Source: Eudoraea adriatica DSM 19308
GTDB taxonomy: Bacteria; Bacteroidota; Bacteroidia; Flavobacteriales; Flavobacteriaceae
Assembly: GCF_000382125.1 (NCBI RefSeq)
Contig: NZ_KB907552.1
Coordinates: 145,098 to 209,097 of the forward strand
Direction: 5' to 3'
DNA: 64,000 bases
Shown: positions 18,394 to 26,341 of the stretch, piece after piece
Layout: every line of letters begins with the position of its first letter
Position numbering within the stretch: position 1 is the first letter of the stretch
Notes under the pieces: model-generated
What the model was told of the DNA's origin: nothing
Database searches by the model: none
What the model saw: the letters and a program-made list of their open reading frames with translations, nothing else
Program-made: the position numbers and the translations under genes

Positions 18394-18466
18394 GCGAAAA
18401 TAGCTCAGTTGGTAGAGCGCCACCTTGCCAAGGTGGAGGTCGCGGGTTCGAATCCCGTTTTTCGCT
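18394..18466 (+). tRNA. tRNA-Gly (anticodon GCC)
   Basis: A complete 73-nt cloverleaf without CCA. Acceptor GCGAAAA pairs with TTTTCGC (18459-18465), discriminator T. The D arm is GCTCAGTTGGTAGAGC. The anticodon stem is CCACC/GGTGG with loop TTGCCAA, anticodon GCC. The T arm is GCGGG-TTCGAAT-CCCGT. It is the third member of a 92-bp-phased series and is followed 55 bp later by tRNA-Leu. Confidence 0.97.
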
Positions 18467-18521
18467 CAAATTAAGAACCACGTGCTGCCCGTGTTCAGGC
18501 AGCCGCTACCAAGGTAGTTAG

Positions 18522-18606
18522 GCTCGAGTGGTGGAATTGGTAGACACGTTGGACTTAAAATCCAATGGCCATTATGGCCGTGCGGGTTCAAGTCCCGCCT
18601 CGAGTA
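18522..18606 (+). tRNA. tRNA-Leu (anticodon TAA)
   Basis: An 85-nt class II tRNA. Acceptor GCTCGAG pairs with CTCGAGT (18599-18605), discriminator A. The anticodon stem TTGGA/TCCAA has loop CTTAAAA, anticodon UAA. The variable arm is TGGCCATTATGGCCG and the T arm GCGGG-TTCAAGT-CCCGC. It lies in the same transcript as tRNA-Gly and is closed by the terminator at 18621. Confidence 0.97.
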
Positions 18607-18620
18607 CAGATGAGAAGAAA

Positions 18621-18647
18621 AGTCAGAGCAAAGCTCTGGCTTTTTTT
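18621..18647 (+). terminator. rho-independent terminator of the tRNA operon
   Basis: A 9-bp stem AGTCAGAGC/GCTCTGGCT (18621-18629 with 18633-18641, one G-T pair) has loop AAA and is followed by TTTTTT. It starts 14 nt after tRNA-Leu. Confidence 0.9.
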
Positions 18648-18923
18648 GTTTCTAAAACAGACCCGAGTTTGCTCGAGCGAGAGTTTAAGAAACGAAAGAA
18701 GTTAGCCTGTAAGGCTTACTTTTCTTTTTTAAAGATGTTCGGGCGCGACAAACCGATCCCGATAGTTATCGGGAGAGGTAATTCTCCGCCTCTAGTGCAG
18801 ATACACGCAAAAACCGGATGTAATGTGTGCTTTTGCCTGTTCAAAATGTTTGAGCTGGGATGATCATTTGTTCCGGCAATATCCGCCAAAGAAGACCAAA
18901 AGAAATATATCTAAATGAAGGTT
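18648..18923. other. non-coding spacer with hairpins and a dispersed palindrome
   Basis: No gene is seen. An imperfect hairpin around GTTAGCC-TGTA-AGGCTTAC at about 18698-18718, followed by TTTTCTTTTTT, could act as a second terminator. The palindrome copy at 18757-18774 lies inside. A reading frame that starts within tRNA-Leu crosses this area and is not a real gene. Confidence 0.5.
18757..18774. repeat. dispersed 18-bp palindrome, third copy
   Basis: TCCCGATAGTTATCGGGA is identical to the palindromes inside the two tRNA-like units (18222 and 18314). It can form an 8-bp stem with a 2-nt tip, and more realistically a 7-bp stem with a 4-nt loop. Confidence 0.85.
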
Positions 18924-18955
18924 TTGCTTCGTAAATTAGTGTTAGATATTTTTAG
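18924..18955 (+). promoter_or_regulatory. probable promoter of the PagL-like gene
   Basis: TTG at 18924-18926 and TATTTTTA at 18947-18954 are separated by 20 nt, ending 21 nt before the ATG. The last base differs from the TAnnTTTG consensus. Confidence 0.45.
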
Positions 18956-18975
18956 GCGACAATTATCGATTTAAA

Positions 18976-20076
18976 ATGTGGTCAGGTTTGAGAATTTGGT
19001 GTTTATTTATTGCAATTTTCCTTTACTCAACAGAATATTCTTTCTCTCAGAATACAAGTGACTCACTTAATTCAGTGAAGCTGGTTGGACTGAAATTTCA
19101 CCTAGGTTCGGTACTTATCCACAGCCGGGAGCTCAGACCAATTGAGGATTCCTACCCTACTGGCATTGAATTGGATTTGGCCTGGCACAAAATATCTCAA
19201 AAAGCATGGGAGTCATGTATGTGTTATCCAAAACTTGGTATTGCGCTCACCTATTGGGGATTTGACAATAAGGAAGTGCTTGGACAAGGGATAACGGGAC
19301 TCTTTTATATAGAACCTGTATTTAATACCAAGGGCAGAGTAAATTATTCCGTGCGGGCAGGTCTTGGTTTATCGTATCAGAACTCCCCATATGATCCGAT
19401 TTCAAATCCGGATAATCAGAGCTACAGTACCTATATAGGTTTTCCCTTGCAACTGGGAGGAACGGTACACTTTAGAATCAAATCCCGTTGGTTACTGAAT
19501 GGGACACTGGTATATAACCACATTTCAAACGGTGGCGTCAGCCAACCTAATAAGGGTATTAACTGGCCCTCTATAGGTATTGGTATGGCCTATTATCTAA
19601 AAGAGTTTGAATTTAAGAAAAGAGCTGTCAACAACTGGAGAGATCTTGGCCCGCCTCAAAAAAGGCTGGATTTTACTTTTTTTATGGCCTATGAAGAACC
19701 GAGAGATAATCTATTTCTGCTTTCCCCTGGTCTGGAAATAAAATGGAGCAAGCAGTTTGCCCGGGTAATTGCATACACCTTGGGAGGGGAAGTCATGTAT
19801 GATAATGGTACCGGATATGTACTTGAACAGAACGGAGATGAAGCTAGTCCTGTGAACGCCGGAATAGCAGTTGGTCTTGAATTCTTATTAGGAAAGTTTC
19901 TTTTCAGTCAGCAATTTGGAGTCTATCTTAACAACCCTAATCCTTTGCACTCGGATGTGTATCAGAGATACGGGCTGGTATACAGGATTAACAAGCATTT
20001 TAACATTGGAATCAATCTGAAAGCACATGGTCATGTGGCGAACTTCCTTGATATTAGAATGGGTTTTTCCTTATGA
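18976..20076 (+). CDS. acyloxyacyl hydrolase / PagL-like lipid A 3-O-deacylase
   Basis: A 366-residue outer-membrane beta-barrel with a signal peptide (about residues 1-24, ending SFSQ). The PagL signature HxSNG is present as His182-Ile-Ser184-Asn-Gly (NHISNGG), supplying the catalytic His and Ser. The protein continues for about 150 residues beyond the normal PagL length with further barrel-like strands. That suggests a larger or two-part barrel. It is predicted to remove an acyl chain from lipid A at the cell surface. It is monocistronic with its own promoter. Confidence 0.8.
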   Translation: MWSGLRIWCLFIAIFLYSTEYSFSQNTSDSLNSVKLVGLKFHLGSVLIHSRELRPIEDSYPTGIELDLAWHKISQKAWESCMCYPKLGIALTYWGFDNKEVLGQGITGLFYIEPVFNTKGRVNYSVRAGLGLSYQNSPYDPISNPDNQSYSTYIGFPLQLGGTVHFRIKSRWLLNGTLVYNHISNGGVSQPNKGINWPSIGIGMAYYLKEFEFKKRAVNNWRDLGPPQKRLDFTFFMAYEEPRDNLFLLSPGLEIKWSKQFARVIAYTLGGEVMYDNGTGYVLEQNGDEASPVNAGIAVGLEFLLGKFLFSQQFGVYLNNPNPLHSDVYQRYGLVYRINKHFNIGINLKAHGHVANFLDIRMGFSL

Positions 20077-20232
20077 GTTTAGAAATGATACAGATTTTTT
20101 TTGGACATAGAATTAAGAACCGTATTGAATACATTAGAACCTTCTTAATCGATTGATTTTAATGGTTTACTGATAATATAAATCGTTTCTTTCCTACATT
20201 CTTATTTACGACATGAATAAAGACTTTATTAT

Positions 20233-20468
20233 TCAAATCTTCTTAGGAACATTGCTATATAAACCCGGGCTATCTCCTTCTTTAAATGTTCCTTTGCCTA
20301 TTATCTCATCCTTTTCATTATCCCAAATAACCTCAACAAAGAACAGATCTATGGCGTAAAGGACATATTTTTAGTGCCTTCAATAACAATATCCAAAAAC
20401 TTTCCTTTAGAAAATACAGTATCGTACTGCTCATCTTCTGATAGCATTTTGTATTCGTAAAGAGTCAT
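20233..20468 (-). pseudogene. frameshifted small gene of the MTLYEY family
   Basis: The minus strand starts ATG at 20468-20466 and encodes MTLYEYKMLSEDEQYDTVFS. A one-base loss in an A run (about 20370, TAAAAATATG) then shifts the frame. Restoring one base joins it to KKYVLYAIDLFFVEVIWD and onward to a stop at 20233, a 78-residue protein. Small proteins of this type are common in Flavobacteriaceae and have no known function. It is either a true pseudogene or a sequencing/phase-variation event. Truncated relatives lie at 22800 and 26189. Confidence 0.7.
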
Positions 20469-20546
20469 TGTAGCAATTTAATTATGTTGAGTGCAGTTAT
20501 AATGCAGAATTAGATTGTTTTAATTATAGTCTTTGTTGTGCTTTCG

Positions 20547-21347
20547 TTATTGTTCTAATTCCTGATCTATTGACAATATGACCTGTTCAGCCCTTTTCCT
20601 GCTATTAACAAGTGTTTCACAAGTCAAAGAAACCTTATCTAATAAGGTATGTAACCTGATTATAATAAGTTTGTTTTCTCTAATAAGTCTAATTGGATCT
20701 TCTACATCACTCATCCTTCTAAGATCAATCTGATGTTGATTCTCTAATAAATCTTTAGTTTTCATTGTTATTTCTAGATTATTATCCCACAATGCCCCGG
20801 AAAACCACATTTCTGCATTAAGATAGTATTCGTTAATTATCGATTTTAATTCTGGGTTATTCAAAGCAGAAAACAGACCCGAATTGCCAAATTCTATAAT
20901 GGCTTTATCATTTATAAACGACCCTACTGTGCTCAAATCGATCGCTGAAAAACATGCCTCAAAATATGCTCGATCCCAACCCTCAGGAATAGGTTTGTTC
21001 CACAAAACCCGAGGTTGGTTAGGAAATTCATCATATTGGTAATCATATAGTCTAACGGTTTCACCGGCCATTTCTAATATATACTTTATGGCATGAAATC
21101 TAAACCCTTCCATCCCAAGAACCCTGTCATGTGATTCAATATCAGATTGAATTGCAGTTTTCAAATTTTTTAATTGCAGATTAACCTGATTTTGAATCTG
21201 GCGGTTTTCATTCCAATTATTGATCTGCAAGGCAATTAATATCCCAACAACCACTAATACAACCTCACCAATAGCATATCTGGCGTATTTAAAAAACTGG
21301 TTGTCATCAGCGAGTTTTTTACGGATTTTTCTAAAGAAGTTAATCAT
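20547..21347 (-). CDS. DUF6090-type membrane-anchored protein, copy 1
   Basis: A 266-residue protein. A basic cytoplasmic head (MINFFRKIRKKLADDN) is followed by one membrane span ending in ALQINNWNE (about residues 24-44) and a helical, presumably periplasmic body. The body has the EGFRFHAIKYIL and NQHQID motifs and is clearly paralogous along its whole length to copy 6 (26342). Function is unknown, as for the whole family. Its 40-bp leader is nearly the same as those of copies 5 and 6. It is the last gene of the minus-strand array. Confidence 0.85.
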   Translation of the reverse strand: MINFFRKIRKKLADDNQFFKYARYAIGEVVLVVVGILIALQINNWNENRQIQNQVNLQLKNLKTAIQSDIESHDRVLGMEGFRFHAIKYILEMAGETVRLYDYQYDEFPNQPRVLWNKPIPEGWDRAYFEACFSAIDLSTVGSFINDKAIIEFGNSGLFSALNNPELKSIINEYYLNAEMWFSGALWDNNLEITMKTKDLLENQHQIDLRRMSDVEDPIRLIRENKLIIIRLHTLLDKVSLTCETLVNSRKRAEQVILSIDQELEQ

Positions 21348-21370
21348 GGAAAGGAAGCAGTTGGTTGTTC

Positions 21371-21393
21371 TTCCTAAGGTAAGGAATTATTAT
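21371..21393. repeat. leader repeat: 3' debris of the MTLYEY family
   Basis: TTCCTAAGGTAAGGAATTAT recurs at 22800, 26189 and (with small changes) 27177. On the minus strand it encodes the NNSLP-stop ending seen at the truncated small genes. It sits about 25 bp upstream of the DUF6090 copy 1 start. Confidence 0.75.
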
Positions 21394-21518
21394 AAGGAAC
21401 TTAAAATCAAGACCACCACATTATGCAATATCATGGATGTTTTGGTGGTTGGGGAAGATTGCCAGCCTTTCCTTATCTTTCTTCACCCGCCTTAGTTATT
21501 TTTTCCATATAGAAATAG

Positions 21519-22292
21519 TCAATCATACGTATTTAATTTTCCAAGTTCCCTATTTATATGTGCAAGAACCAATTCTATTCGATCAATCCCCGCAAAATTC
21601 AAACCAATTTTCCGCCTTCTAATCTGAAATGTTTCCTGGAGATCAATTTGTAATTCATTATCATTTCTAATCTCAGAGATAGATTTTATTTTGAATTTAT
21701 ATTCAGGATATCGGGAATAATTTAATTGATTCCCTACTATTTGATCTGTTAAAATGAAATGTTTTTTATAATAAGGATGAAGTGCCATGCTGATATCCCA
21801 TCTAGGATTCGATTCATCCCATTCTTTTATCCTTGGGAAAGTGAGTTCGTATAGTTCCGTAATCTCTAATCTAAGTGAGTCATTTGAAATTATATTCATA
21901 TCAGAGGATTTAAAAGATTCATAACCTGATGAATTTGGGAAAAAATGTCGGTCTTGACTCAAAGAACTAAAGTGCAGAAATATTGAATCCTCTAACATAT
22001 TCTCACCTAATAAGAAGCGTTTGAACTTATTGCCATTTTTTTGACTTTCTAGATGACTCTCATAGTCGTTTTTGAGATCGATTAAGGTTCTATCCAAATC
22101 TGTTCTTATAGTTTTGAGCAACTCAATTTCGACAACTTTACTTTTACGATCCTCATTCCAATTATTGACCTGCAAGGCTATTAGTATCCCAATAACTACC
22201 AATAAGATCTCACCTATAGCATACTTCATGTATTTCAAAGGCTTGTTATCGTCTGCGAGTTTTTTGCGAATACGTCTAAAGAAATTTATCAT
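21519..22292 (-). CDS. DUF6090-type membrane-anchored protein, copy 2
   Basis: 257 residues with the same anchor plan but a different body from copy 1. After the span (ALQVNNWNE at about 40-48) comes a coiled-coil-like stretch and the motif GYESFKSSDMNIISNDSL (about 120-137). That motif is shared in variant form with copies 3, 5 and 7. The head LADDNKPLKYMKYAIGEI pairs it with copy 3. Codons look normal and the frame is intact. An orphan gene start (22333-22389) lies immediately upstream. Confidence 0.85.
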   Translation of the reverse strand: MINFFRRIRKKLADDNKPLKYMKYAIGEILLVVIGILIALQVNNWNEDRKSKVVEIELLKTIRTDLDRTLIDLKNDYESHLESQKNGNKFKRFLLGENMLEDSIFLHFSSLSQDRHFFPNSSGYESFKSSDMNIISNDSLRLEITELYELTFPRIKEWDESNPRWDISMALHPYYKKHFILTDQIVGNQLNYSRYPEYKFKIKSISEIRNDNELQIDLQETFQIRRRKIGLNFAGIDRIELVLAHINRELGKLNTYD

Positions 22293-22332
22293 AGTCTTAG
22301 TCTTAATGCCCTCCCGCCGGCTGGCCCATTCA

Positions 22333-22389
22333 CTAAAAACATTCGCTGAATGTTTTTTTAACGCTCTGTCCTCTAAAGAAGTTGATCAT
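22333..22389 (-). pseudogene. orphan DUF6090 gene start
   Basis: ATG at 22389 begins MINFFRG, the conserved start of DUF6090 proteins. It then runs into QSVKKTFSECF and a stop, 18 residues in all. The rest of the gene is missing. The segment also holds an inverted repeat AAACATTC/GAATGTTT. Confidence 0.55.
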
Positions 22390-22402
22390 ATTTTAAAAAT
22401 AT

Positions 22403-22780
22403 TTACTCGTTTAATTCAATTAGCAAGGAGTGAAATTCTGTATAGCCTGTATTTTCAATTGAATGTACGACATCTTTTATCTTAAATTTTTGTCCTTTTT
22501 TGAATGAACGTTCCATAACGGTATCATTAACGATATTTATCCTTAATTCGGCATCCTCAAGAAAATACGCGTACATAGGTGGATGATGATGTATGGGTTC
22601 TTTTTCTCCAGGTTTAAGAACATGGTCTACAATCCGAACATTTTCATTCTCATATAAAATTGTGTAGTAAGGCTCAGGAAGAGGTGTAAAGGCGGAATCT
22701 TTAAATGAATTTTGTAGCAAGTATAAAAGCGCTATTCCTATTACAATTCCCATAGCCAGGAAAGTAATTTTAGTTTTCAT
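22403..22780 (-). CDS. cupin-domain protein with N-terminal membrane segment
   Basis: 125 residues. An N-terminal hydrophobic segment (about 6-24) acts as signal anchor. A single small cupin follows with metal-binding motif EPIHHHPP (about residues 62-69) and a second motif around HSIENTG...EFHSLLIEL near the end. It is probably a periplasmic metal-binding or sensor protein, and the reaction is unknown. It lies within the DUF6090 array in the same direction. A degraded second start of the same type is at 25353-25424. Confidence 0.75.
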   Translation of the reverse strand: MKTKITFLAMGIVIGIALLYLLQNSFKDSAFTPLPEPYYTILYENENVRIVDHVLKPGEKEPIHHHPPMYAYFLEDAELRINIVNDTVMERSFKKGQKFKIKDVVHSIENTGYTEFHSLLIELNE

Positions 22781-22799
22781 AGTTGGTGAAGTTATCTAT

Positions 22800-22885
22800 T
22801 TCCTAAGGTAAGGAATTATTATCTATGGCATAAAGGACATACTTGGTGTTACTATCAATATAAATATCCAGGAACTTGGCTTTGG
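22800..22885 (-). pseudogene. truncated MTLYEY-family remnant
   Basis: The minus strand reads AKFLDIYIDSNTKYVLYAID and then NNSLP-stop. It matches residues 22-41 of the 20233 gene and then diverges at the same point as the copy at 26189. The 5' third is missing. It overlaps the leader repeat at 22800-22822. Confidence 0.7.
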
Positions 22886-22896
22886 CAATTGAAAGG

Positions 22897-23526
22897 TCAG
22901 AATATCAAATTGAACGTAATTTGATGGATTATCCATAGTGAGATGATCAACAAATATGGTTTATAATTCCTGCCATTTTTTCTATCGAGAAATATTAACC
23001 CGATCAGGATAAGATATATCACCATGCAAAAAACATTCTGATTTACTTTATCTGACAGCCCTAACCAGAAAATTCCAATTCTGCCTAATGTAGGGTCTAG
23101 AAAAACCAGTGCTGCACCGATCATATACCTCATATGTTTTGGAGTGTTGAGCTTATAATAAATTGCCAGTGAATAAAACAACACTAACATAATAACATCC
23201 GATAAAGGAAAAAATAAAATGGCCGGGGCATCTGAATTGGCTATCCTTACCATTCCCGGAATAAAAGATAAAATAAGCAGGGGGAAAACCCAGTATGAAA
23301 TTTTCCCCACCAGACGGTGCAGTTTATATTTCTTTTTTCTTATTAACAGGGGTTGGGCTATAAGCATCAAAATCCATATAGAAGCAATTGCGGCATGAAT
23401 ATGAATATAGGTATTAGTCTCTTCAAATGTTGGAAACTGATTAAAATAGGTTTTGTAAAAACCGAAAAACGTAAACGGAATCAATAAAAGCAAAACGTAA
23501 CCTAAATTTTTATATGCTTTTTCCAT
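22897..23526 (-). CDS. six-helix integral membrane protein, unknown
   Basis: 209 residues with about six hydrophobic helices and His residues at helix ends (IHIHAAIASIW near 43-53, YKLHRLVGKISYW near 67-79). The paired His in two helices recalls haem-binding membrane proteins of the cytochrome b561/DUF2306-like sort, but I cannot assign a family. It starts with MEKAYKNLGYVLLL and is unaccompanied by redox genes. It sits inside the DUF6090 array in the same orientation. Confidence 0.7.
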   Translation of the reverse strand: MEKAYKNLGYVLLLLIPFTFFGFYKTYFNQFPTFEETNTYIHIHAAIASIWILMLIAQPLLIRKKKYKLHRLVGKISYWVFPLLILSFIPGMVRIANSDAPAILFFPLSDVIMLVLFYSLAIYYKLNTPKHMRYMIGAALVFLDPTLGRIGIFWLGLSDKVNQNVFCMVIYLILIGLIFLDRKNGRNYKPYLLIISLWIIHQITFNLIF

Positions 23527-23646
23527 TATTTTAAGTTTTGTATCATAATAACCGCTAACAGTCTCTTATATAGATCCTTTTAATGGTTTATATATATTGT
23601 TAGCCTTTCGTTATTTTTAAATTTCTTATTTATCTCTTTTATACAA

Positions 23647-24384
23647 TCAATCAGATTTTTTTAATTCTTGCCTCACCATGTGCAAAATTCGCTGGTTTTC
23701 TTCTCTGTGATCGGTAATCAGGTCTAAAAAGTACATACGTTGACCTTCAGTTTTATTAATAAGGGCAATAAAATAATAGTTTTGCAGTATTTTGTCTGGT
23801 TCAAAAGGAATATAAAACACATCCTCATCGTTCTTATAAATCTTCTGAACAAAATGTTCGTCAATAAACTTCTCCCTATCTGCTTTGTCTACATCACCCC
23901 ATTCCAATTCTACATGAAAACGTGGTTGTGTTTCTTCAAAAAATAACATCAATTCTTTTTTCAGACTGTCATTTTGAACAATTTCAAAACCTGTATTTTT
24001 AATGGATTCATATCCCATATCGGCGAGTTTAAATCCGGAGGTATTCATTAGGGCACTATGGAAAATCACGGAAAGGGAATCGTGGTATGGCATTTTTTGA
24101 TCAAGGACATTAATTATATGCTGCCCTGCGCCACGGAAATAGTTGATAAAGTGAAACCGATTTTCCATCAAAGCCTCATTCTGCTCTAAATTATCGACTA
24201 AATTCTCTAGCAGTTTTTTCTCCAATACCTTGTCTTTTCTCACTTCATTCCAATTATTAATCTGCAAGGCAATCAAAATCCCAATAACCACCAATAAAAT
24301 CTCCCCAATAGCATACCTCATGTATTTTAAGGGCTTGTTATCGTCTGCGAGTTTTCTGCGTATTCCCCTAAAAAAATTAATCAT
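23647..24384 (-). CDS. DUF6090-type membrane-anchored protein, copy 3
   Basis: 245 residues from the MINFF start at 24384. A longer frame begins seven codons earlier, but every paralogue starts at this Met. Head LADDNKPLKYMRYAIGEI, span to about residue 46, then the GYESIKNTGFEIVQNDSL motif (about 117-134). The body ends in a predicted coiled coil (DLITDHREENQRILHMVRQE). It is closest in head sequence to copy 2 and in body to copy 5. The mismatch between head and body groupings hints at recombination among copies. Confidence 0.85.
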   Translation of the reverse strand: MINFFRGIRRKLADDNKPLKYMRYAIGEILLVVIGILIALQINNWNEVRKDKVLEKKLLENLVDNLEQNEALMENRFHFINYFRGAGQHIINVLDQKMPYHDSLSVIFHSALMNTSGFKLADMGYESIKNTGFEIVQNDSLKKELMLFFEETQPRFHVELEWGDVDKADREKFIDEHFVQKIYKNDEDVFYIPFEPDKILQNYYFIALINKTEGQRMYFLDLITDHREENQRILHMVRQELKKSD

Positions 24385-24406
24385 AGTTTCTAATAATATT
24401 TTCAAG

Positions 24407-24514
24407 ACGTCCGCAAGCGGCTATCTCAACCATCCCGATAACTATCGGGAGTCCACTGGACATTTGATTTTGCATTTGCAAAATTCTGTTTCGATAATGG
24501 AAGAAGTTGATCAT
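24407..24514 (-). pseudogene. orphan DUF6090 start with palindrome and leader repeat
   Basis: ATG at 24514 encodes MINFFHYRN. It runs through the palindrome TCCCGATAACTATCGGGA (24433-24450) into the leader element GGTTGAGATAGCCGCTTGCG (24431 downward). That element recurs at 34606 upstream of DUF6090 copy 7. It looks like the remains of a deleted copy fused to the leader of copy 3. Confidence 0.55.
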
Positions 24515-24540
24515 TGGTTATTGTTAGCCTTTCGTTATTT

Positions 24541-25284
24541 TTAATCTGCTCCATTTAATTGATCATCAATGCTGGCGATCAGGTTTTCAGCGTCAGCTAT
24601 TTTGCGAGACATATCACCAATGTATGCTCTGCGATACCTGAATGATTTTTCCAATGCATTTCTGACCCCTCTTTTATTAAAGATTTCGTTAAAGTCGAAA
24701 TCAACCTTATTGGCTTTTGGATTTATTTCATTGTAATCGACATTTGGATGAATGTGAAGTATTTCAAGTTCTTGCAATGTTTCCCCCAGTTTTGTAATAG
24801 CAGCATTAATAGATTGGGTTTCTTGAAGGTAGGTTAAGAATTTGCGATTCAATTCTTTATCAATTCTATCAATCGTACCCTGCGCAATTACTAAATCATT
24901 TCGATTGATGTTTTTATTAATCGGAGTAAGTATTTGAAAATCAGTCAGAGCCGAAACGATTTCCTGATGTTCATCAGGAGTAAGACTTTGAACACCACCA
25001 TCAAACAACTTTATGGTGTTTTTTATGTTATCATTAATTCTCTGATAATGAGATTTTCTTTCCCTAAGTGATGATATATCTACTGACAATTCAACTTTCA
25101 AATTGTTCAGAAACTCAATATCCTGGATGTGAATTTTTCTAAGTTCATTCCAATTATTAATCTGCAATGCAATCAAAATTCCAATGACTACCAACACAAT
25201 TTCACCAATAGCGTATTTAAGATACTTTCCAGTTTTACCTTCTGAAAGTAGATGTTGACGGATTTTTTTAAAGAATTTTATCAT
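24541..25284 (-). CDS. DUF6090-type membrane-anchored protein, copy 4
   Basis: 247 residues. The head differs from the neighbours (IRQHLLSEGKTGKYLKYAIGEI) and is the type also seen, modified, in the hydrolase gene at 30700. After the span the body has a long helical region (FLNNLKVELSVDISSLRERK, about 55-75). It has its own motif NRNDLVIAQGTIDRI rather than GYES or EGFRFHA, so it represents a third body type. The frame is intact. Confidence 0.85.
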   Translation of the reverse strand: MIKFFKKIRQHLLSEGKTGKYLKYAIGEIVLVVIGILIALQINNWNELRKIHIQDIEFLNNLKVELSVDISSLRERKSHYQRINDNIKNTIKLFDGGVQSLTPDEHQEIVSALTDFQILTPINKNINRNDLVIAQGTIDRIDKELNRKFLTYLQETQSINAAITKLGETLQELEILHIHPNVDYNEINPKANKVDFDFNEIFNKRGVRNALEKSFRYRRAYIGDMSRKIADAENLIASIDDQLNGAD

Positions 25285-25352
25285 TGGTTATAGTTTCTAT
25301 TCCGAAGCCTTTCGGCCTTCGGAGCCAGGTTACTTGCGCCTCCGATAATGCT

Positions 25353-25424
25353 TCAGCCGCACGCGGACGGCCAAGCAGGCCGGCGCAGGATTATTGAAGC
25401 ACAACGGATAACTTTGGTCTTCAT
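25353..25424 (-). pseudogene. orphan start resembling the cupin gene
   Basis: ATG at 25424 with upstream bases CACCAGCAAAAACT resembles the start region of the cupin gene at 22780 (CACCAACT, MKTKI). It reads MKTKVIRCAS and ends at 25353 after 23 residues. The neighbouring 25302-25323 forms a GC-rich hairpin (CCGAAGCC...CTTCGG). It is probably debris of a deleted duplicate. Confidence 0.4.
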
Positions 25425-25446
25425 AGTTTTTGCTGGTGTTTCAATT

Positions 25447-26166
25447 TTACTGCAACGCATCCTTAATAAGTTGGAGGACTCTTTCGGTTTCCTTCTTACA
25501 CAACATCATCACCTTAAAAACTCTATTTCTTCCACCCTCTATCTCCCGGACAATAGTCATAAATTTTTTATCTTCTATCAGAGAACCATAGTCCAGAGGA
25601 ATTAAGCCTGGATCAGAGGGTCCAATGTAAAAATAATCTTGCATCCACATGGGATTACTCCCCCAGGTGGCATTGACCACTTCTGTCTCCTGGACATAGC
25701 TTGGATAACTTGTTTCAAATAGCGATAAGATTTCATTCTTAAGCACTTTTGAAGTAAGAATTTCAAAACCAATATTTTTAAGAGATTCGTACCCATTTGT
25801 GTTTAAATTTAACAGGTAAGAACCTGACCTGTTAAATTGGCTAAAATGATACTTCAATGTATCTGTGTACGGCTTTCTTTCCGCAATAATCTCTATCATA
25901 GTCCCGGTGCTCTTGTTTATTTCATTCATCTCAGCGGCAGCGATATCAATAAGAGCAAGGTTTCTTTCTAAATTGTTCTCTAACTCCAGTAAAATGCTTT
26001 TTTCGATAATTCTCTCCTTCCTCCACTCATTCCAATTATTAATCTGCAACGCAATCAATATCCCAATCACAACCAATATAATCTCGCCAATTGCATATCT
26101 GGCATATTTGAAGAACTGGTTATCGTCGGCCAGTTTTCTACGGATTTTTCTAAATAAACCAATCAT
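25447..26166 (-). CDS. DUF6090-type membrane-anchored protein, copy 5
   Basis: 239 residues. The head LADDNQFFKYARYAIGEI groups it with copies 1 and 6. The body carries GYESLKNIGFEILTSKVL (about residues 119-136), like copies 2, 3 and 7. It therefore joins a copy-1/6 head and leader to a copy-3-type body. The C-terminal helix (RVFKVMMLCKKETERVLQLI) resembles that of copy 3. Its leader contains the truncated small gene at 26189-26332. Confidence 0.85.
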   Translation of the reverse strand: MIGLFRKIRRKLADDNQFFKYARYAIGEIILVVIGILIALQINNWNEWRKERIIEKSILLELENNLERNLALIDIAAAEMNEINKSTGTMIEIIAERKPYTDTLKYHFSQFNRSGSYLLNLNTNGYESLKNIGFEILTSKVLKNEILSLFETSYPSYVQETEVVNATWGSNPMWMQDYFYIGPSDPGLIPLDYGSLIEDKKFMTIVREIEGGRNRVFKVMMLCKKETERVLQLIKDALQ

Positions 26167-26188
26167 CAGAAGTAAATGTTAGTTGTTC

Positions 26189-26332
26189 TTCCTAGGGTAA
26201 GGAATTATTAAATATAGCATAAAGGATATAATTGGTGTTGCCATCAATATGAATATCTAGGAACTTGCCTTTTGAAAATACAGTATCCTAATGGTCATCT
26301 TCAAAAAGTATTTTGTATTCGTACAGAGTCAT
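26189..26332 (-). pseudogene. degenerate MTLYEY-family gene
   Basis: ATG at 26332 reads MTLYEYKILFEDDH and then an in-frame TAG. The frame continues DTVFSKGKFLDIHIDGNTNY and ILYAI before NNSLP-stop. It has an early nonsense codon and lacks the last 37 or so residues of the 20233 gene. Its truncated end is identical in kind to 22800, so one truncated ancestor was probably copied. Confidence 0.75.
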
Positions 26333-26341
26333 TGTCCTAAG

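Noticed and set aside
18528..18863. Open frame MVELVDTLDLKSNGH and onward
   Set aside because: It starts inside tRNA-Leu(UAA) and reads its sequence. It is a known artefact of this tRNA, and the rest crosses a terminator and non-coding spacer.
21220..26182. Repeated plus-strand frames reading LQLLICKAIxIPITTNxISPIAY
   Set aside because: They are the antisense of the conserved DUF6090 anchor, repeated because the anchor is repeated.
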